Part shown: piece after piece, positions 7,785 to 15,240 of the stretch
How positions within the stretch are numbered: the first letter of the stretch is position 1
Layout of the letters: the number at the start of each line of letters is the position of its first letter
NCBI GenBank assembly: GCA_900548535.1
Contig: URLG01000015.1
Span: forward strand, 1-46,293
From: Candidatus Segatella intestinihominis
GTDB taxonomy: Bacteria > Bacteroidota > Bacteroidia > Bacteroidales > Bacteroidaceae
DNA: 46,293 bases
Direction of reading: 5' to 3'
Notes under the pieces: generated by a model
The model's input: the letters and a program-made list of their open reading frames with translations, nothing else
What the model was told of the DNA's origin: nothing
The model's database searches: none
Program-made: the position numbers and the translations under genes

Positions 7785-7840
7785 TAGCCAAAAAGTTACT
7801 AAAAAATATTGTGTTTAGGCACACAGTGCCAAAAACGAAG
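7749..7840 (-). repeat. 92-bp promoter-bearing repeat, copy 1
   Basis: Matches 17918-18009 at 88 of 92 positions. It contains a minus-strand promoter: TTTG (7776-7779), 19 bp, TACTTTTG (7749-7756). It also contains the small palindrome GGCACACAGTGCC. Each copy stands upstream of a hairpin-rich leader-like segment ending in a terminator. Confidence 0.85.
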
Positions 7841-7880
7841 CATCCTCGCTGCTAGAATCGAGTTTCTAACAGCGAGGATG
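7838..7880 (-). terminator. Terminator of the MNT gene (duplicated element)
   Basis: Arms CATCCTCGCTG / CAGCGAGGATG with an inner TAGAA / TTCTA pair. On the minus strand the stem is followed by GCTTCGTTTTT. A copy with one changed base serves the small gene ending at 8929. Confidence 0.7.
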
Positions 7881-7896
7881 ATAGTGACAAATACCC

Positions 7897-8196
7897 TTAT
7901 CGTATTGCATAGATTCCATCACGCTCTATTCTTGATTTGAAAAATGGATTCATGTTCTTATGAATGCGGACCACATCTACAGGGCATTGGAAAAGGCCTT
8001 GCAAGTACTCCTTGAAGTTTGCCAGAAGGAAAGGATTGGGAGTCTCTGTTTCCACACAAACATCGACATCACTACTCTCTGTCTGCTCGTTTCTTGACAC
8101 AGAACCAAAGATACGCAAAGACTTAATTCCAAAATCATGAGTAATCTTGGAACGGTTCTGTCTAATAATCCCTATATAGTCTTGAACTGTTTTCAT
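7897..8196 (-). CDS. MNT-type nucleotidyltransferase (orphan antitoxin-like)
   Basis: 99 aa with the minimal nucleotidyltransferase signature: GS at 31-32, then SDVDV at 42-46, and a third acidic residue in CPVDVV. This is the active-site layout of MNT-domain proteins, which usually act as antitoxins that AMPylate an adjacent HEPN toxin. No HEPN gene adjoins it here: downstream there is a terminator, and upstream 295 bp with little coding. The only HEPN sequence in the window is the relic at 176-391. It could therefore be a solo antitoxin left after toxin loss. A clear promoter lies upstream (8232-8262). Confidence 0.85.
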   Translation of the reverse strand: MKTVQDYIGIIRQNRSKITHDFGIKSLRIFGSVSRNEQTESSDVDVCVETETPNPFLLANFKEYLQGLFQCPVDVVRIHKNMNPFFKSRIERDGIYAIR

Positions 8197-8231
8197 TGCT
8201 AATTGTTTTATTTATTATTGCATATCGCCTT

Positions 8232-8262
8232 CAAAAGTACGAAAGATTATTGAATTAACAAA
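8232..8262 (-). promoter_or_regulatory. Promoter of the MNT gene
   Basis: Minus-strand TTTG (8259-8262), 19 bp with TTCAATAAT in the spacer, TACTTTTG (8232-8239). Confidence 0.7.
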
Positions 8263-8287
8263 ATCATTCCCACTTTTTTCACCATAT

Positions 8288-8389
8288 TTAATAATAGCTG
8301 ATGCCATCTAGCTTGCTTTTGTACATCACATGCAGCATGCGTTCTTCTTCCTTCGCCTTGTCTAGATACTTCCGAATCAGCAAGGCTTA
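8288..8389 (-). pseudogene. Possible gene-end relic, about 33 codons
   Basis: In the gap upstream of the MNT gene a minus-strand frame reads LIRKYLDKAKEEERMLHVMY and ends SYY, closed by TAA (8288-8290). The charged helix looks like real protein, but a stop precedes it immediately and the only internal ATG leaves 16 residues. I take it as the eroded 3' end of an unidentified gene. Confidence 0.3.
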
Positions 8390-8405
8390 TCTAGTTTTTT
8401 GCAGC

Positions 8406-8463
8406 TCCACAAGGCTTGTGGAGCCAAAAAGTTTGCTACTTGGTTGATTTTTCGTTATCTTTG
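8406..8463 (+). promoter_or_regulatory. Promoter with upstream palindrome (putative operator)
   Basis: The palindrome TCCACAAGGCTTGTGGA (8406-8422) is followed after 9 bp by TTTG (8432-8435), then 20 bp and TATCTTTG (8456-8463). The arrangement is the same as at 947-1004. Confidence 0.7.
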
Positions 8464-8491
8464 CCACCAAAATTTTCAAACGAACTAGAGT

Positions 8492-8689
8492 ATGGATAAA
8501 TTAGTATTATTTGTGATTGCTGTTGCGATAGCATACGGCATCGGCTGCCTCGGCAGAAAGAGAAAGATTGGATTTGGTTGGGCATTTGGCATATCACTCA
8601 TCAATGCCATTATTGGACTGATAGTTGTTTTATGTTCCAAGAAATTGGACAATGCCGAGATTGAAGCCAGAAAGGAACAGGAATCATGA
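8492..8689 (+). CDS. Small two-helix membrane protein
   Basis: 65 aa: a hydrophobic N-terminal helix (residues ~4-19), a basic loop GRKRKIG, a second helix (~29-48, FGISLINAIIGLIVVLC) and a short charged tail. It looks like a small inner-membrane protein of unknown role. The last codons overlap the start of the next small gene by 4 bp (ATGA), so the two are coupled. It stands 28 bp behind a strong promoter with a palindromic operator candidate, shared in design with the secreted-protein gene at 1049. Confidence 0.7.
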   Translation: MDKLVLFVIAVAIAYGIGCLGRKRKIGFGWAFGISLINAIIGLIVVLCSKKLDNAEIEARKEQES

Positions 8690-8835
8690 AAGGATTTGGC
8701 TGGTTTTGTATTATTTTGGGCAGCCTCTCCTTTCTAGGCGCCGCCATCAGTGGTTATAGTGTCTTTGGACCAACATTCTGGTTAGCCCTGGGCATCTATC
8801 TGGTATATCGGGCTAAAAAACGGAAAGAGATTTAA
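8686..8835 (+). CDS. Small membrane protein, 49 aa
   Basis: It begins MKGFGWFCIILGSLSFLG. There are two hydrophobic stretches (residues ~5-20 and ~26-42) followed by the positive tail RAKKRKEI, which would stay in the cytoplasm. The ATG overlaps the stop of the 8492-8689 gene, giving a two-gene operon of tiny membrane proteins. The family is not recognised. The coupling and clean hydrophobic pattern make it likely to be real. Confidence 0.65.
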   Translation: MKGFGWFCIILGSLSFLGAAISGYSVFGPTFWLALGIYLVYRAKKRKEI

Positions 8836-8875
8836 AGAAAATAAAGTTGCAACGAAGCTCACTGCACCAAAAACG

Positions 8876-8918
8876 AAGCATCCTCGCTGCTAGAATCGAG
8901 TTTCTAACAACGAGGATG
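8876..8918 (-). terminator. Terminator, copy of the 7838-7880 element
   Basis: The same hairpin as at 7838-7880 with a single base difference in one arm, followed on the minus strand by GCTTCGTTTTT. It ends the two-gene unit 9661-8929 and faces the operon ending at 8835. Confidence 0.7.
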
Positions 8919-8928
8919 ACTATGAAGA

Positions 8929-9096
8929 TTATTCTGCCAACAATTGCTTGGCAGGAATATGCAATATATTACCATGCTCATCAGCTATCACTACATTTTG
9001 ATTGTGCAATGCTTTTTCTACAAGCATGTTATGCTGGGCTTCAGCTAGCCCTGCATCAACTTTATTTATAAAGTCCTCTATTTCACGTTCACTCAT
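8929..9096 (-). CDS. Small partner protein of the zeta-like kinase
   Basis: 55 aa, beginning MSEREIEDFINKVDAGLAEA and ending IPAKQLLAE. The acidic N-terminal half is one long helix; the end, IADEHGNILHIPAKQ, resembles a strand-turn-strand. It overlaps the 3' end of the kinase gene by 8 bp, so the two are cotranscribed and coupled. Size, acidity and linkage fit an antitoxin or accessory protein, but in classical epsilon/zeta systems the antitoxin precedes the toxin, and this sequence shows no recognised antitoxin fold. Confidence 0.65.
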   Translation of the reverse strand: MSEREIEDFINKVDAGLAEAQHNMLVEKALHNQNVVIADEHGNILHIPAKQLLAE

Positions 9097-9661
9097 AATC
9101 CTTAATCACATTAAATTTAACTTTATCTTTAACCTTGAGTGGAATATTTTTTCCACCAAAAGCAACTCTTTCTCCTCTATTATTACTATTGTCGTAAAGA
9201 ACCCAGACATCCACCTCATTCATAAATAGCTCGAAAAGGTTCTTGATACCAACCTTATATCTTCGCTCAATAACAGGGATTGGAATATTATGACCTCCAC
9301 TAGCCACACGATCAGCAACACGCTCTTTTGCCAGTTCGACATTGTTAAGCCAAAAGAATAGCAGATGCACCATATATCCTTCTCGTTGCGCCCTACGCAC
9401 AAGATTGATATAAGACTTCGTTGCCAGCGTAGTTTCTATAGAGAAAGATTCGCCAGCTTTCAATAGTTCATCTATTCGCTTAAGCATCAGCCTACCAGCC
9501 TCTATCGCCACACCTTCGGGATTGAAGGGAGATAATCCCTTGGCTATCTCGTCGGCATTGACAAATTCCTTCACAAGCAATGACTTGGGAAGGATAGTCT
9601 TGGAGGCTGTCGTCTTGCCTGCCCCATTGCAGCCTGCTATGATATATAAATGTTTCATCAT
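9089..9661 (-). CDS. Zeta toxin-like P-loop kinase
   Basis: 190 aa from ATG 9661 (MMKHLYIIAG); a longer version needs a TTG. The Walker A motif GCNGAGKT is at residues 10-17, followed by EFVNADEIAKGLSPFNPE. ETTLATKSY comes at ~68-76, and a lid region contains RVASGGHNIPIPVIERRY. This is the pattern of the small predicted zeta-toxin/ABC-type kinases, which phosphorylate UDP-GlcNAc in true zeta toxins. Here the substrate is unknown. It is followed by an overlapping 55-aa gene and preceded by a nuclease gene whose stop lies only ~33 bp upstream, so the three may be cotranscribed. Confidence 0.85.
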   Translation of the reverse strand: MMKHLYIIAGCNGAGKTTASKTILPKSLLVKEFVNADEIAKGLSPFNPEGVAIEAGRLMLKRIDELLKAGESFSIETTLATKSYINLVRRAQREGYMVHLLFFWLNNVELAKERVADRVASGGHNIPIPVIERRYKVGIKNLFELFMNEVDVWVLYDNSNNRGERVAFGGKNIPLKVKDKVKFNVIKDYE

Positions 9662-9694
9662 AATTGATTCGCTATTCCATTTCGTCTGCAAAAA

Positions 9695-11281
9695 TCACTC
9701 CCCCACTTCCCAATCAGCTACAGTACCTGTCTCCGAAGAGATATTTACACCTATTTTATAAATATTCTTTCCCTTAGACAGATACTCCGTGGCATATCCC
9801 ATATCATCTATCTGCTTCAAGGCTGCTACCGCTGAGCCATCTAGCTTGAACTCGAAAATATAGACATACTTCGGGGTCTCTACCACGCAATCCAATCTAC
9901 CATAACTCTGTTCCTTTTCGGCATAAACAATATAACAGCTGGCGATGCGGAAGATGAGATAGAGGGTGTATGTGAAATATCGCTCTTTCTCCGTCTCATT
10001 TTCCTTACGGCGCACGGTGTAAGGGATGCTGGCAAGAAATGACGTAAGGAGAGCCTTGAATTTCTCCAGCTCACCACGCTTCAAGGCGACAACCGCACTG
10101 CGCACCCACGAACCAGCATCCTCTCTCACAGAGAGATAGCTATTGGCGGTCATGGTGACAAAACCATTTTTCACCTCATCATTCGGAAAGTCAAGCAAAT
10201 AAGTTTCCATCTCACTATCATAATCTTTAATCGTGAGATAACCGCTCTGATATATCATAGGTAGAGGTTTTTCCTTGTCTGCACGATAATCCACAAATTC
10301 GCTCTCATCATAATACTTTCCTGTAAGGTCATTGAGATTTTCCATGTGATTTTGCATGAGTCTGACCAGATAGGTTGGCGTACCCGTACGGAACCAATAG
10401 TCGCGAATTATCATCTTAGAGAAAGTATTGAGAATGCTAAAAGGATTATAAACCCCTCTCATTCTCGGACCAAAATAATAACCATCAAAACGTTTCCTCA
10501 ACATAGTTACCATCTCTTCTGTTGTATGCTTATTTATCGCAGCCAACTCCTGTATCTGCTCATGGAAATAGCTTTGCAATTCCTCTTCTGTTATTCCACA
10601 AAGCGTATCATACGTATTATCCATGCTGATGTCATCTGGCTGATTGAAACCGCTGAACACACTAATCTGGGAGAACTTGGTAACACCCGTGAGAAATACG
10701 AATTGCAAGTCATCATCTGCAAGCTTGAAGGTGGAATAGAAGGCCTTGAGAATATTACGATGATTCTCCTCCAGAGTGATATCCGCTTTGTTGACCTGGA
10801 TGGTCTCTGGCAAATCCATCACATCGAGCAATGGCTTGTCATACTCATCTATCAGCACCACGCAGCGAAGACCAGTCTGCTCATGGGCAGCCTTCAGTAA
10901 TTTTGCAAATCTCGTACCTATGGTCTGATTAGGATCTCCAACACCATACACATTTTCATACGTAACAAGAAAGTTTTCCAAAGTTTTGACCAATGCAGAA
11001 CCATCATTAAAGTTCTGCCCATTAAAGTCGAGATGGAACACTGGATAGGTCTTCCAGTCTTTCTCCAAGGCATCAATCTTCAATCCCTTGAACAAGTCTT
11101 TCTTACCCAGGAAATAATTCTTCAATGTAGAAACAAGAAGACTCTTTCCGAATCGACGAGGGCGACTCAGAAAATAGATTTTACCTCTAGTAAGCTGATA
11201 GACCAAATCCGTCTTATCTACATACACATAACCATCCTGGATGATTTGCTCAAACGACTGTATTCCTATAGGATATTTCAT
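9695..11281 (-). CDS. AAA-ATPase-like / PD-(D/E)XK nuclease family protein
   Basis: 528 aa, normal length for a family very frequent in Prevotella and Bacteroides. The N-terminal predicted AAA-ATPase domain has FLSRPRRFGKSLL (residues ~37-49) in the P-loop position and CVVLIDEYDKPL as Walker B. The C-terminal domain has the PD-(D/E)XK pattern: GRLDCVVETPKYVYIFEFKL (D, then E-x-K). Biological role is not established for the family; mobile-element or defence functions have been suggested. A clear promoter with a conserved spacer is upstream. The zeta-like kinase gene follows closely. Confidence 0.9.
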   Translation of the reverse strand: MKYPIGIQSFEQIIQDGYVYVDKTDLVYQLTRGKIYFLSRPRRFGKSLLVSTLKNYFLGKKDLFKGLKIDALEKDWKTYPVFHLDFNGQNFNDGSALVKTLENFLVTYENVYGVGDPNQTIGTRFAKLLKAAHEQTGLRCVVLIDEYDKPLLDVMDLPETIQVNKADITLEENHRNILKAFYSTFKLADDDLQFVFLTGVTKFSQISVFSGFNQPDDISMDNTYDTLCGITEEELQSYFHEQIQELAAINKHTTEEMVTMLRKRFDGYYFGPRMRGVYNPFSILNTFSKMIIRDYWFRTGTPTYLVRLMQNHMENLNDLTGKYYDESEFVDYRADKEKPLPMIYQSGYLTIKDYDSEMETYLLDFPNDEVKNGFVTMTANSYLSVREDAGSWVRSAVVALKRGELEKFKALLTSFLASIPYTVRRKENETEKERYFTYTLYLIFRIASCYIVYAEKEQSYGRLDCVVETPKYVYIFEFKLDGSAVAALKQIDDMGYATEYLSKGKNIYKIGVNISSETGTVADWEVGE

Positions 11282-11313
11282 ACTTTAAATGCCTTATTTG
11301 TCATTAGCAAGGG

Positions 11314-11344
11314 CAAAGATAAACAATATTCTTGAAACTACAAA
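11314..11344 (-). promoter_or_regulatory. Promoter of the AAA/PD-(D/E)XK gene
   Basis: Minus-strand TTTG (11341-11344), 19 bp with TTTCAAGAATATT in the spacer, TATCTTTG (11314-11321). Confidence 0.75.
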
Positions 11345-11383
11345 ACTTTTAGCCAAAAAGATACAAAATAATAACAATAAAAT

Positions 11384-11506
11384 ATGGAAGCTATTATCAT
11401 TGACAAGCTCAAAGGAGTGATATATGGTCAAGCCATTGGCGACGCACTGGGTCTTGGTACAACATTCGATGAGTTTTTAGATGAACTAGATTATAAACTA
11501 AAATAA
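11384..11506 (+). pseudogene. ADP-ribosylglycohydrolase gene with internal deletion
   Basis: A 40-codon ORF. The first ~26 codons read KLKGVIYGQAIGDALGLGT, the N-terminal signature of ADP-ribosylglycohydrolases. The last 13 codons are identical to the gene end at 1-43. The ~250-300 residues expected between them, with the metal-binding Asp residues, are gone, yet the junction kept the frame. No enzyme activity can remain. A copy of the same terminator follows. It suggests that the first gene was duplicated and this copy then collapsed, or that the 11.4 kb between them was inserted into or beside such a gene. Confidence 0.7.
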
Positions 11507-11540
11507 GGGAACTATCCATTGCGGATGCTTCCCTTATTCT
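11463..11540 (+). repeat. Direct repeat of bases 1-77
   Basis: The last codons of the ADP-ribosylglycohydrolase gene plus its terminator are repeated here with about three mismatches, almost all of them in the hairpin. The two copies bracket the accessory zone 1-11.5 kb. Confidence 0.9.
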
Positions 11541-11550
11541 AATATACGAC

Positions 11551-13110
11551 CTAAAATATGAAACAAAGACGAACGGCTCTTGGATAATCTACATTTCTCC
11601 AAGCCCAAAACTTTTCCGCAAAAACATATACCCAATATCCCTCTTCACCTTTAAAAGTGGTTTTTGCAGCAAAATTACTAGCTTCCCAAAATGGATCACC
11701 GCCAGCCTCAACCATCTTTTGGCGCGTACTTCCACTGTCCCAATTAGTATCAGTATTACCATTATCATCTACTTCTGTTGGCACACCATAAGCATGCCCA
11801 CCAAAAGCAGCAAACATGTGATTCCATTCTTGTATGGATGGAATATGCCATCCTGTACTAAACTTCATAGCCGCAGCTTTATAAGTTTTTGCAATCTCCA
11901 AAGCTTGGTCATATCCAAGTCGGTCGGAACCAACAGAGTTGGCATTTTCCAAGGCAAACACAATACCATGATTATATTGAGAATTACCGGTATCACTCCC
12001 CACGTAACCAATAAATCCAACTGGTTCCTTACCAGCAGCATTGGCTGCCGCTACCGTTGCATAGACACTGCCATCTGCACAAATAATCTTACCCAAATCA
12101 CGGGCTGTTACACTTTGCAATATAACATTCACCCTGTTTCCGTCTTCCTCAGCCCCATTACCATTGATAGTAATAGAAGCATTATAAGACATATTGGGAT
12201 AAATCGCATAATCCGTATAGTCTGCCGCAGATGAATACGTAGAAGGTAGATTCTTGCCTCCCAAATAATAATAAAATGTGGTTTGCCACATCTGTGAATG
12301 AGCCTTGATTTTCAAATAGCTAGCATTACTTGGAGCATGTTTGCTAGAACGATATCCCCACCCTTTGGAATTATCATTATTACCTTTCGGAAGAGGATTC
12401 TGCAATATTGACTTTGTAAACTTAATGGTAGAACCAGACTCATTACTACTTGTAAGATTCACCTCTGGCTCATCATAATAAGTCATTGCCTGCTTGGTAC
12501 CACATAGATATGTTCCCTTTGGTAAATGGCACAGTTGGTAACTATCCAACACGATTCCTAGACTCGTATTTTTATCCTTTTCTATCTTAATGGAAAAACT
12601 GAAATTACTATATATCTTCTGCAAGGAAATTGTACAAGCAGCACTGGTCTTTGTACTATAATTCGTCTTGACTCCATACATTACATTTGATATTTTTGGA
12701 GTTCCAGAATTCAATACAAAATAATATAAGTTGTCCAAATCTGATTTCATCTTCACATTTGATAGCCATGAGTTTGATACAGCAGCTTTGCTATTGGCTA
12801 CCACACAAACCGTACAGTTATCCGCAAGTCTAGTCGTTACTTTCAAAGAAGATACATTTGCTGCCTCTCCTTTTCCTATCAAATAACCTTGTTGATTAAA
12901 AATAAAAGCAACAACATCCGTAACTCCATCTACCGCTCGCGTCAGACTACTAGCTTCGCCATTTTCCCCTTCTACCTTGACGACAAAAGAAACCGTAGTC
13001 TCCTCTGATGAGTCTGATGCATCAAAATCTGCACTACATGAAGAAATGAGGACGATACCCAAAACTATCAAACACAAAGTAAAGTATTTATTCATATTAT
13101 TCTGCATCAT
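11551..13110 (-). CDS. Pilus tip-like lipoprotein (fimbrillin family)
   Basis: 519 aa. The lipobox ISSC puts the lipidated cysteine at residue 25; an arginine at ~58 (SLTRAV) sits where type V pilins are cut for donor-strand exchange. Residues ~60-330 read like fimbrillin beta-sandwich domains. The last ~150 residues carry TGWHIPSIQEWNHMF and aromatic-rich sequence like the FGE/DUF1566-type domains found at the tip of some Bacteroidales pili. It is the last gene of the operon, and its start overlaps the anchor gene by 4 bp. I take it as an accessory/tip pilin; exact FimC/D/E or Mfa3/4 equivalence is not claimed. Confidence 0.75.
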   Translation of the reverse strand: MMQNNMNKYFTLCLIVLGIVLISSCSADFDASDSSEETTVSFVVKVEGENGEASSLTRAVDGVTDVVAFIFNQQGYLIGKGEAANVSSLKVTTRLADNCTVCVVANSKAAVSNSWLSNVKMKSDLDNLYYFVLNSGTPKISNVMYGVKTNYSTKTSAACTISLQKIYSNFSFSIKIEKDKNTSLGIVLDSYQLCHLPKGTYLCGTKQAMTYYDEPEVNLTSSNESGSTIKFTKSILQNPLPKGNNDNSKGWGYRSSKHAPSNASYLKIKAHSQMWQTTFYYYLGGKNLPSTYSSAADYTDYAIYPNMSYNASITINGNGAEEDGNRVNVILQSVTARDLGKIICADGSVYATVAAANAAGKEPVGFIGYVGSDTGNSQYNHGIVFALENANSVGSDRLGYDQALEIAKTYKAAAMKFSTGWHIPSIQEWNHMFAAFGGHAYGVPTEVDDNGNTDTNWDSGSTRQKMVEAGGDPFWEASNFAAKTTFKGEEGYWVYVFAEKFWAWRNVDYPRAVRLCFIF

Positions 13111-13970
13111 GGAAAGACAGTTTCATTGCCTACTTCCTCAAACGGAACAACCTTGATTGTCGCATCGGTCGTATAGCCAAACTGTATCATTATCACATTA
13201 TTAGTACCAGGACGTAAAAGTAACGGATTACCTTGACTATCCTTATCCATCTCAAAAAGCATTTTGCCATCTCCTTTGTAGATTCTCACACGCAAGCCTT
13301 CACTTGAGGGAAGTAGATGCCGAGACTCCGTTCGATAATTGCCATCAGAACAAAGCTTACCCGCCAAATCATAGTCAGCTATCTCACCACACGAAGCCCC
13401 ATCGTAGGCTAATCCTGTAGAACAACGTTCCAAAACAAAGCGATAATTATCTACACCGAATTTAGCCAACATATTATAAGCCACAATTCTTACTTGTGCC
13501 CTTACATCTTGCATTTTGACGCAAACATTTTCGTTTTGAGTTCCAGCAATATGTGTATTTACACTTCCATAAAATACAGGCGAAGCATCTGGTGCATTCT
13601 GTCCAGCAGGTAATTTCATTTGCAACCATCTGTTTTGGATTGCCATGCCATCTCTTGGAGGTGTCATAAGATACTCATCGGGGTTCTCACAGGCAAGAGC
13701 TACAAAAGTAACATCATCATCACCCAGAAAAGCATAGCGATACTTACCATCCGCTTCTCTATAGATGGTTTCTTTGTAGATGTCATTCACAAAACATCCC
13801 ACGCCATACAATGAAGCAATAGAATCAGCCAATTGTTCCCCAAGACTATCCACTAACTCGACTCTCAAGGTATATTGCTTCCTGTCAGGATATTGGTCGT
13901 AGATACAACTATCTAACATCATTTCCAAAATGAGCAAAACTAACAATTGAATAATTCTATTGCATTTCAT
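13107..13970 (-). CDS. FimB/Mfa2-family fimbrial anchor lipoprotein
   Basis: 287 aa with lipobox LDSC (Cys 22). The body has the FimB/Mfa2 layout: an early YTLRVELVDSLGEQL strand, FVALACENPDEY in the first domain and the second-domain pattern RIVAYNMLAKFGVDNYRFVLERCSTGLAYDG. These proteins cap and anchor the growing pilus at the outer membrane and limit its length. It lies 29 bp after the fimbrillin gene and overlaps the tip-like gene by 4 bp, the usual order in Bacteroidales pilus operons. Confidence 0.8.
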   Translation of the reverse strand: MKCNRIIQLLVLLILEMMLDSCIYDQYPDRKQYTLRVELVDSLGEQLADSIASLYGVGCFVNDIYKETIYREADGKYRYAFLGDDDVTFVALACENPDEYLMTPPRDGMAIQNRWLQMKLPAGQNAPDASPVFYGSVNTHIAGTQNENVCVKMQDVRAQVRIVAYNMLAKFGVDNYRFVLERCSTGLAYDGASCGEIADYDLAGKLCSDGNYRTESRHLLPSSEGLRVRIYKGDGKMLFEMDKDSQGNPLLLRPGTNNVIMIQFGYTTDATIKVVPFEEVGNETVFP

Positions 13971-13999
13971 TTTTATTAATCTCTATAATTTACTTGATA

Positions 14000-15214
14000 T
14001 TACTGGAAGATTGTAGACTGAGACACCGATGTGAACGAAGTTACAGTAATCGAAACAGTAGCTGTCATAGGATCAATATCAGCAGTTGGAGATGTGGAGC
14101 CGATAGTCTTAATCGTTACGCTACATTTATAATTCTTGTTTGGATATACCTGATATTCTGTAGTACCACTCTCTGCTGCCGCATGAGTTCCTTCTGCAGT
14201 CACGTTAGAATTTAATTTTACAGGATAGTAAACCACCTGCGCTGGGGTTGCGCCAGCACCATCAGGATCAAAACTACCCTTAATCACCAGTTTGGTCTTG
14301 CCTGTACTAACATTGTTATTTGGAGTAGTATAGAAGAAACGACTCCCTGCAAATGAAGCAGCACCACTCAATGGTGTCTCACCAGACAGTACACCTGTAG
14401 AAAGGAATTTTGTTGGTGCAGGTGATGTACTGCTTGATTCTCCAGTCAGCAATGTAGATGTTGAAACATACGGAGCAGCATCATCAAACAACACCCCATC
14501 AGGTGCATTATAAATGAAGATTTCTTGTGGGGTAAATGTTGCTGCTGAATATGGACCATCCGATGCGAAATCAACCTTCAAGCTTTCAAGGGTAACCTTG
14601 GAGACGAGATGGATAGGCTTAATCGTTGCAGAAAACGAGGTTCCCGAACCCGTAAGATTTGCAGATCCAAACATGGGAATGTTATCATCCACTGCCATAT
14701 CATTAGTCGGACTTGTAGCATCACTTTGAGTATAAAGTGCCTCTGTAGCAGTCAGCGATTTCTTCTTGAAATCAGCTGCTGTTGCAACTCCTGCAAAATA
14801 AGATGCAGGTGCATTGATAGCAACCAATATTTGATCCGTACTTGTAAGCTGCGTAGTAACTACACTAACTGTAGCTGTACCATTTCCCGAATTATAAAAC
14901 TTATTAGAACCGGCTACCGCCTCGCCTTGTGTTGCTGTAGGTGAGAACTCTTGGATGGTACGAACCGTATTTCCTGCCTGGTCAAAGATACCTATGGCAA
15001 TACGATTCATGGTATTCTCCTTAGCAGTACCAGGATCAGTTGTTGCAACAGCTCTAGTCAGAGTCTGTGTTCTGATGGTTAGTGTCAGTTGCATCTGACT
15101 ATTACTCTCTGAAGTTTCCGACGTTATCTCGTCTGACGATGAGCAAGACACACTTACCCCAGCCAACATACTTGCCATCAGAATGGCAAATAACTTGAAA
15201 GAATTTCTTTTCAT
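14000..15214 (-). CDS. Major fimbrial subunit (Mfa1/FimA-type fimbrillin)
   Basis: 404 aa. Lipoprotein signal peptide with cysteine 24 (SVSC), a Ser/Glu-rich spacer, then LTLTIRTQTLTRAV. Arg 54 is a likely cleavage point for an arginine-specific protease that frees the strand-acceptor groove in type V pili. The N-terminal domain contains MNRIAIGIFDQAGN and a long Ser/Thr/Ala-rich stretch. The C-terminus ends in a beta strand (ATVSITVTSFTS) suited to donating to the next subunit. Position between the DUF3868 gene and the anchor gene supports the structural-subunit role. Confidence 0.8.
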   Translation of the reverse strand: MKRNSFKLFAILMASMLAGVSVSCSSSDEITSETSESNSQMQLTLTIRTQTLTRAVATTDPGTAKENTMNRIAIGIFDQAGNTVRTIQEFSPTATQGEAVAGSNKFYNSGNGTATVSVVTTQLTSTDQILVAINAPASYFAGVATAADFKKKSLTATEALYTQSDATSPTNDMAVDDNIPMFGSANLTGSGTSFSATIKPIHLVSKVTLESLKVDFASDGPYSAATFTPQEIFIYNAPDGVLFDDAAPYVSTSTLLTGESSSTSPAPTKFLSTGVLSGETPLSGAASFAGSRFFYTTPNNNVSTGKTKLVIKGSFDPDGAGATPAQVVYYPVKLNSNVTAEGTHAAAESGTTEYQVYPNKNYKCSVTIKTIGSTSPTADIDPMTATVSITVTSFTSVSQSTIFQ

Positions 15215-15240
15215 ATTAATTTTATTTTAATGTATAATAC

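Noticed and set aside
11719..12234. 171-aa plus-strand frame opposite the tip-like pilin
   Set aside because: Ile/Thr/Cys-rich antisense reading with no homology-like motif, while the opposite strand has a lipobox and pilin pattern.
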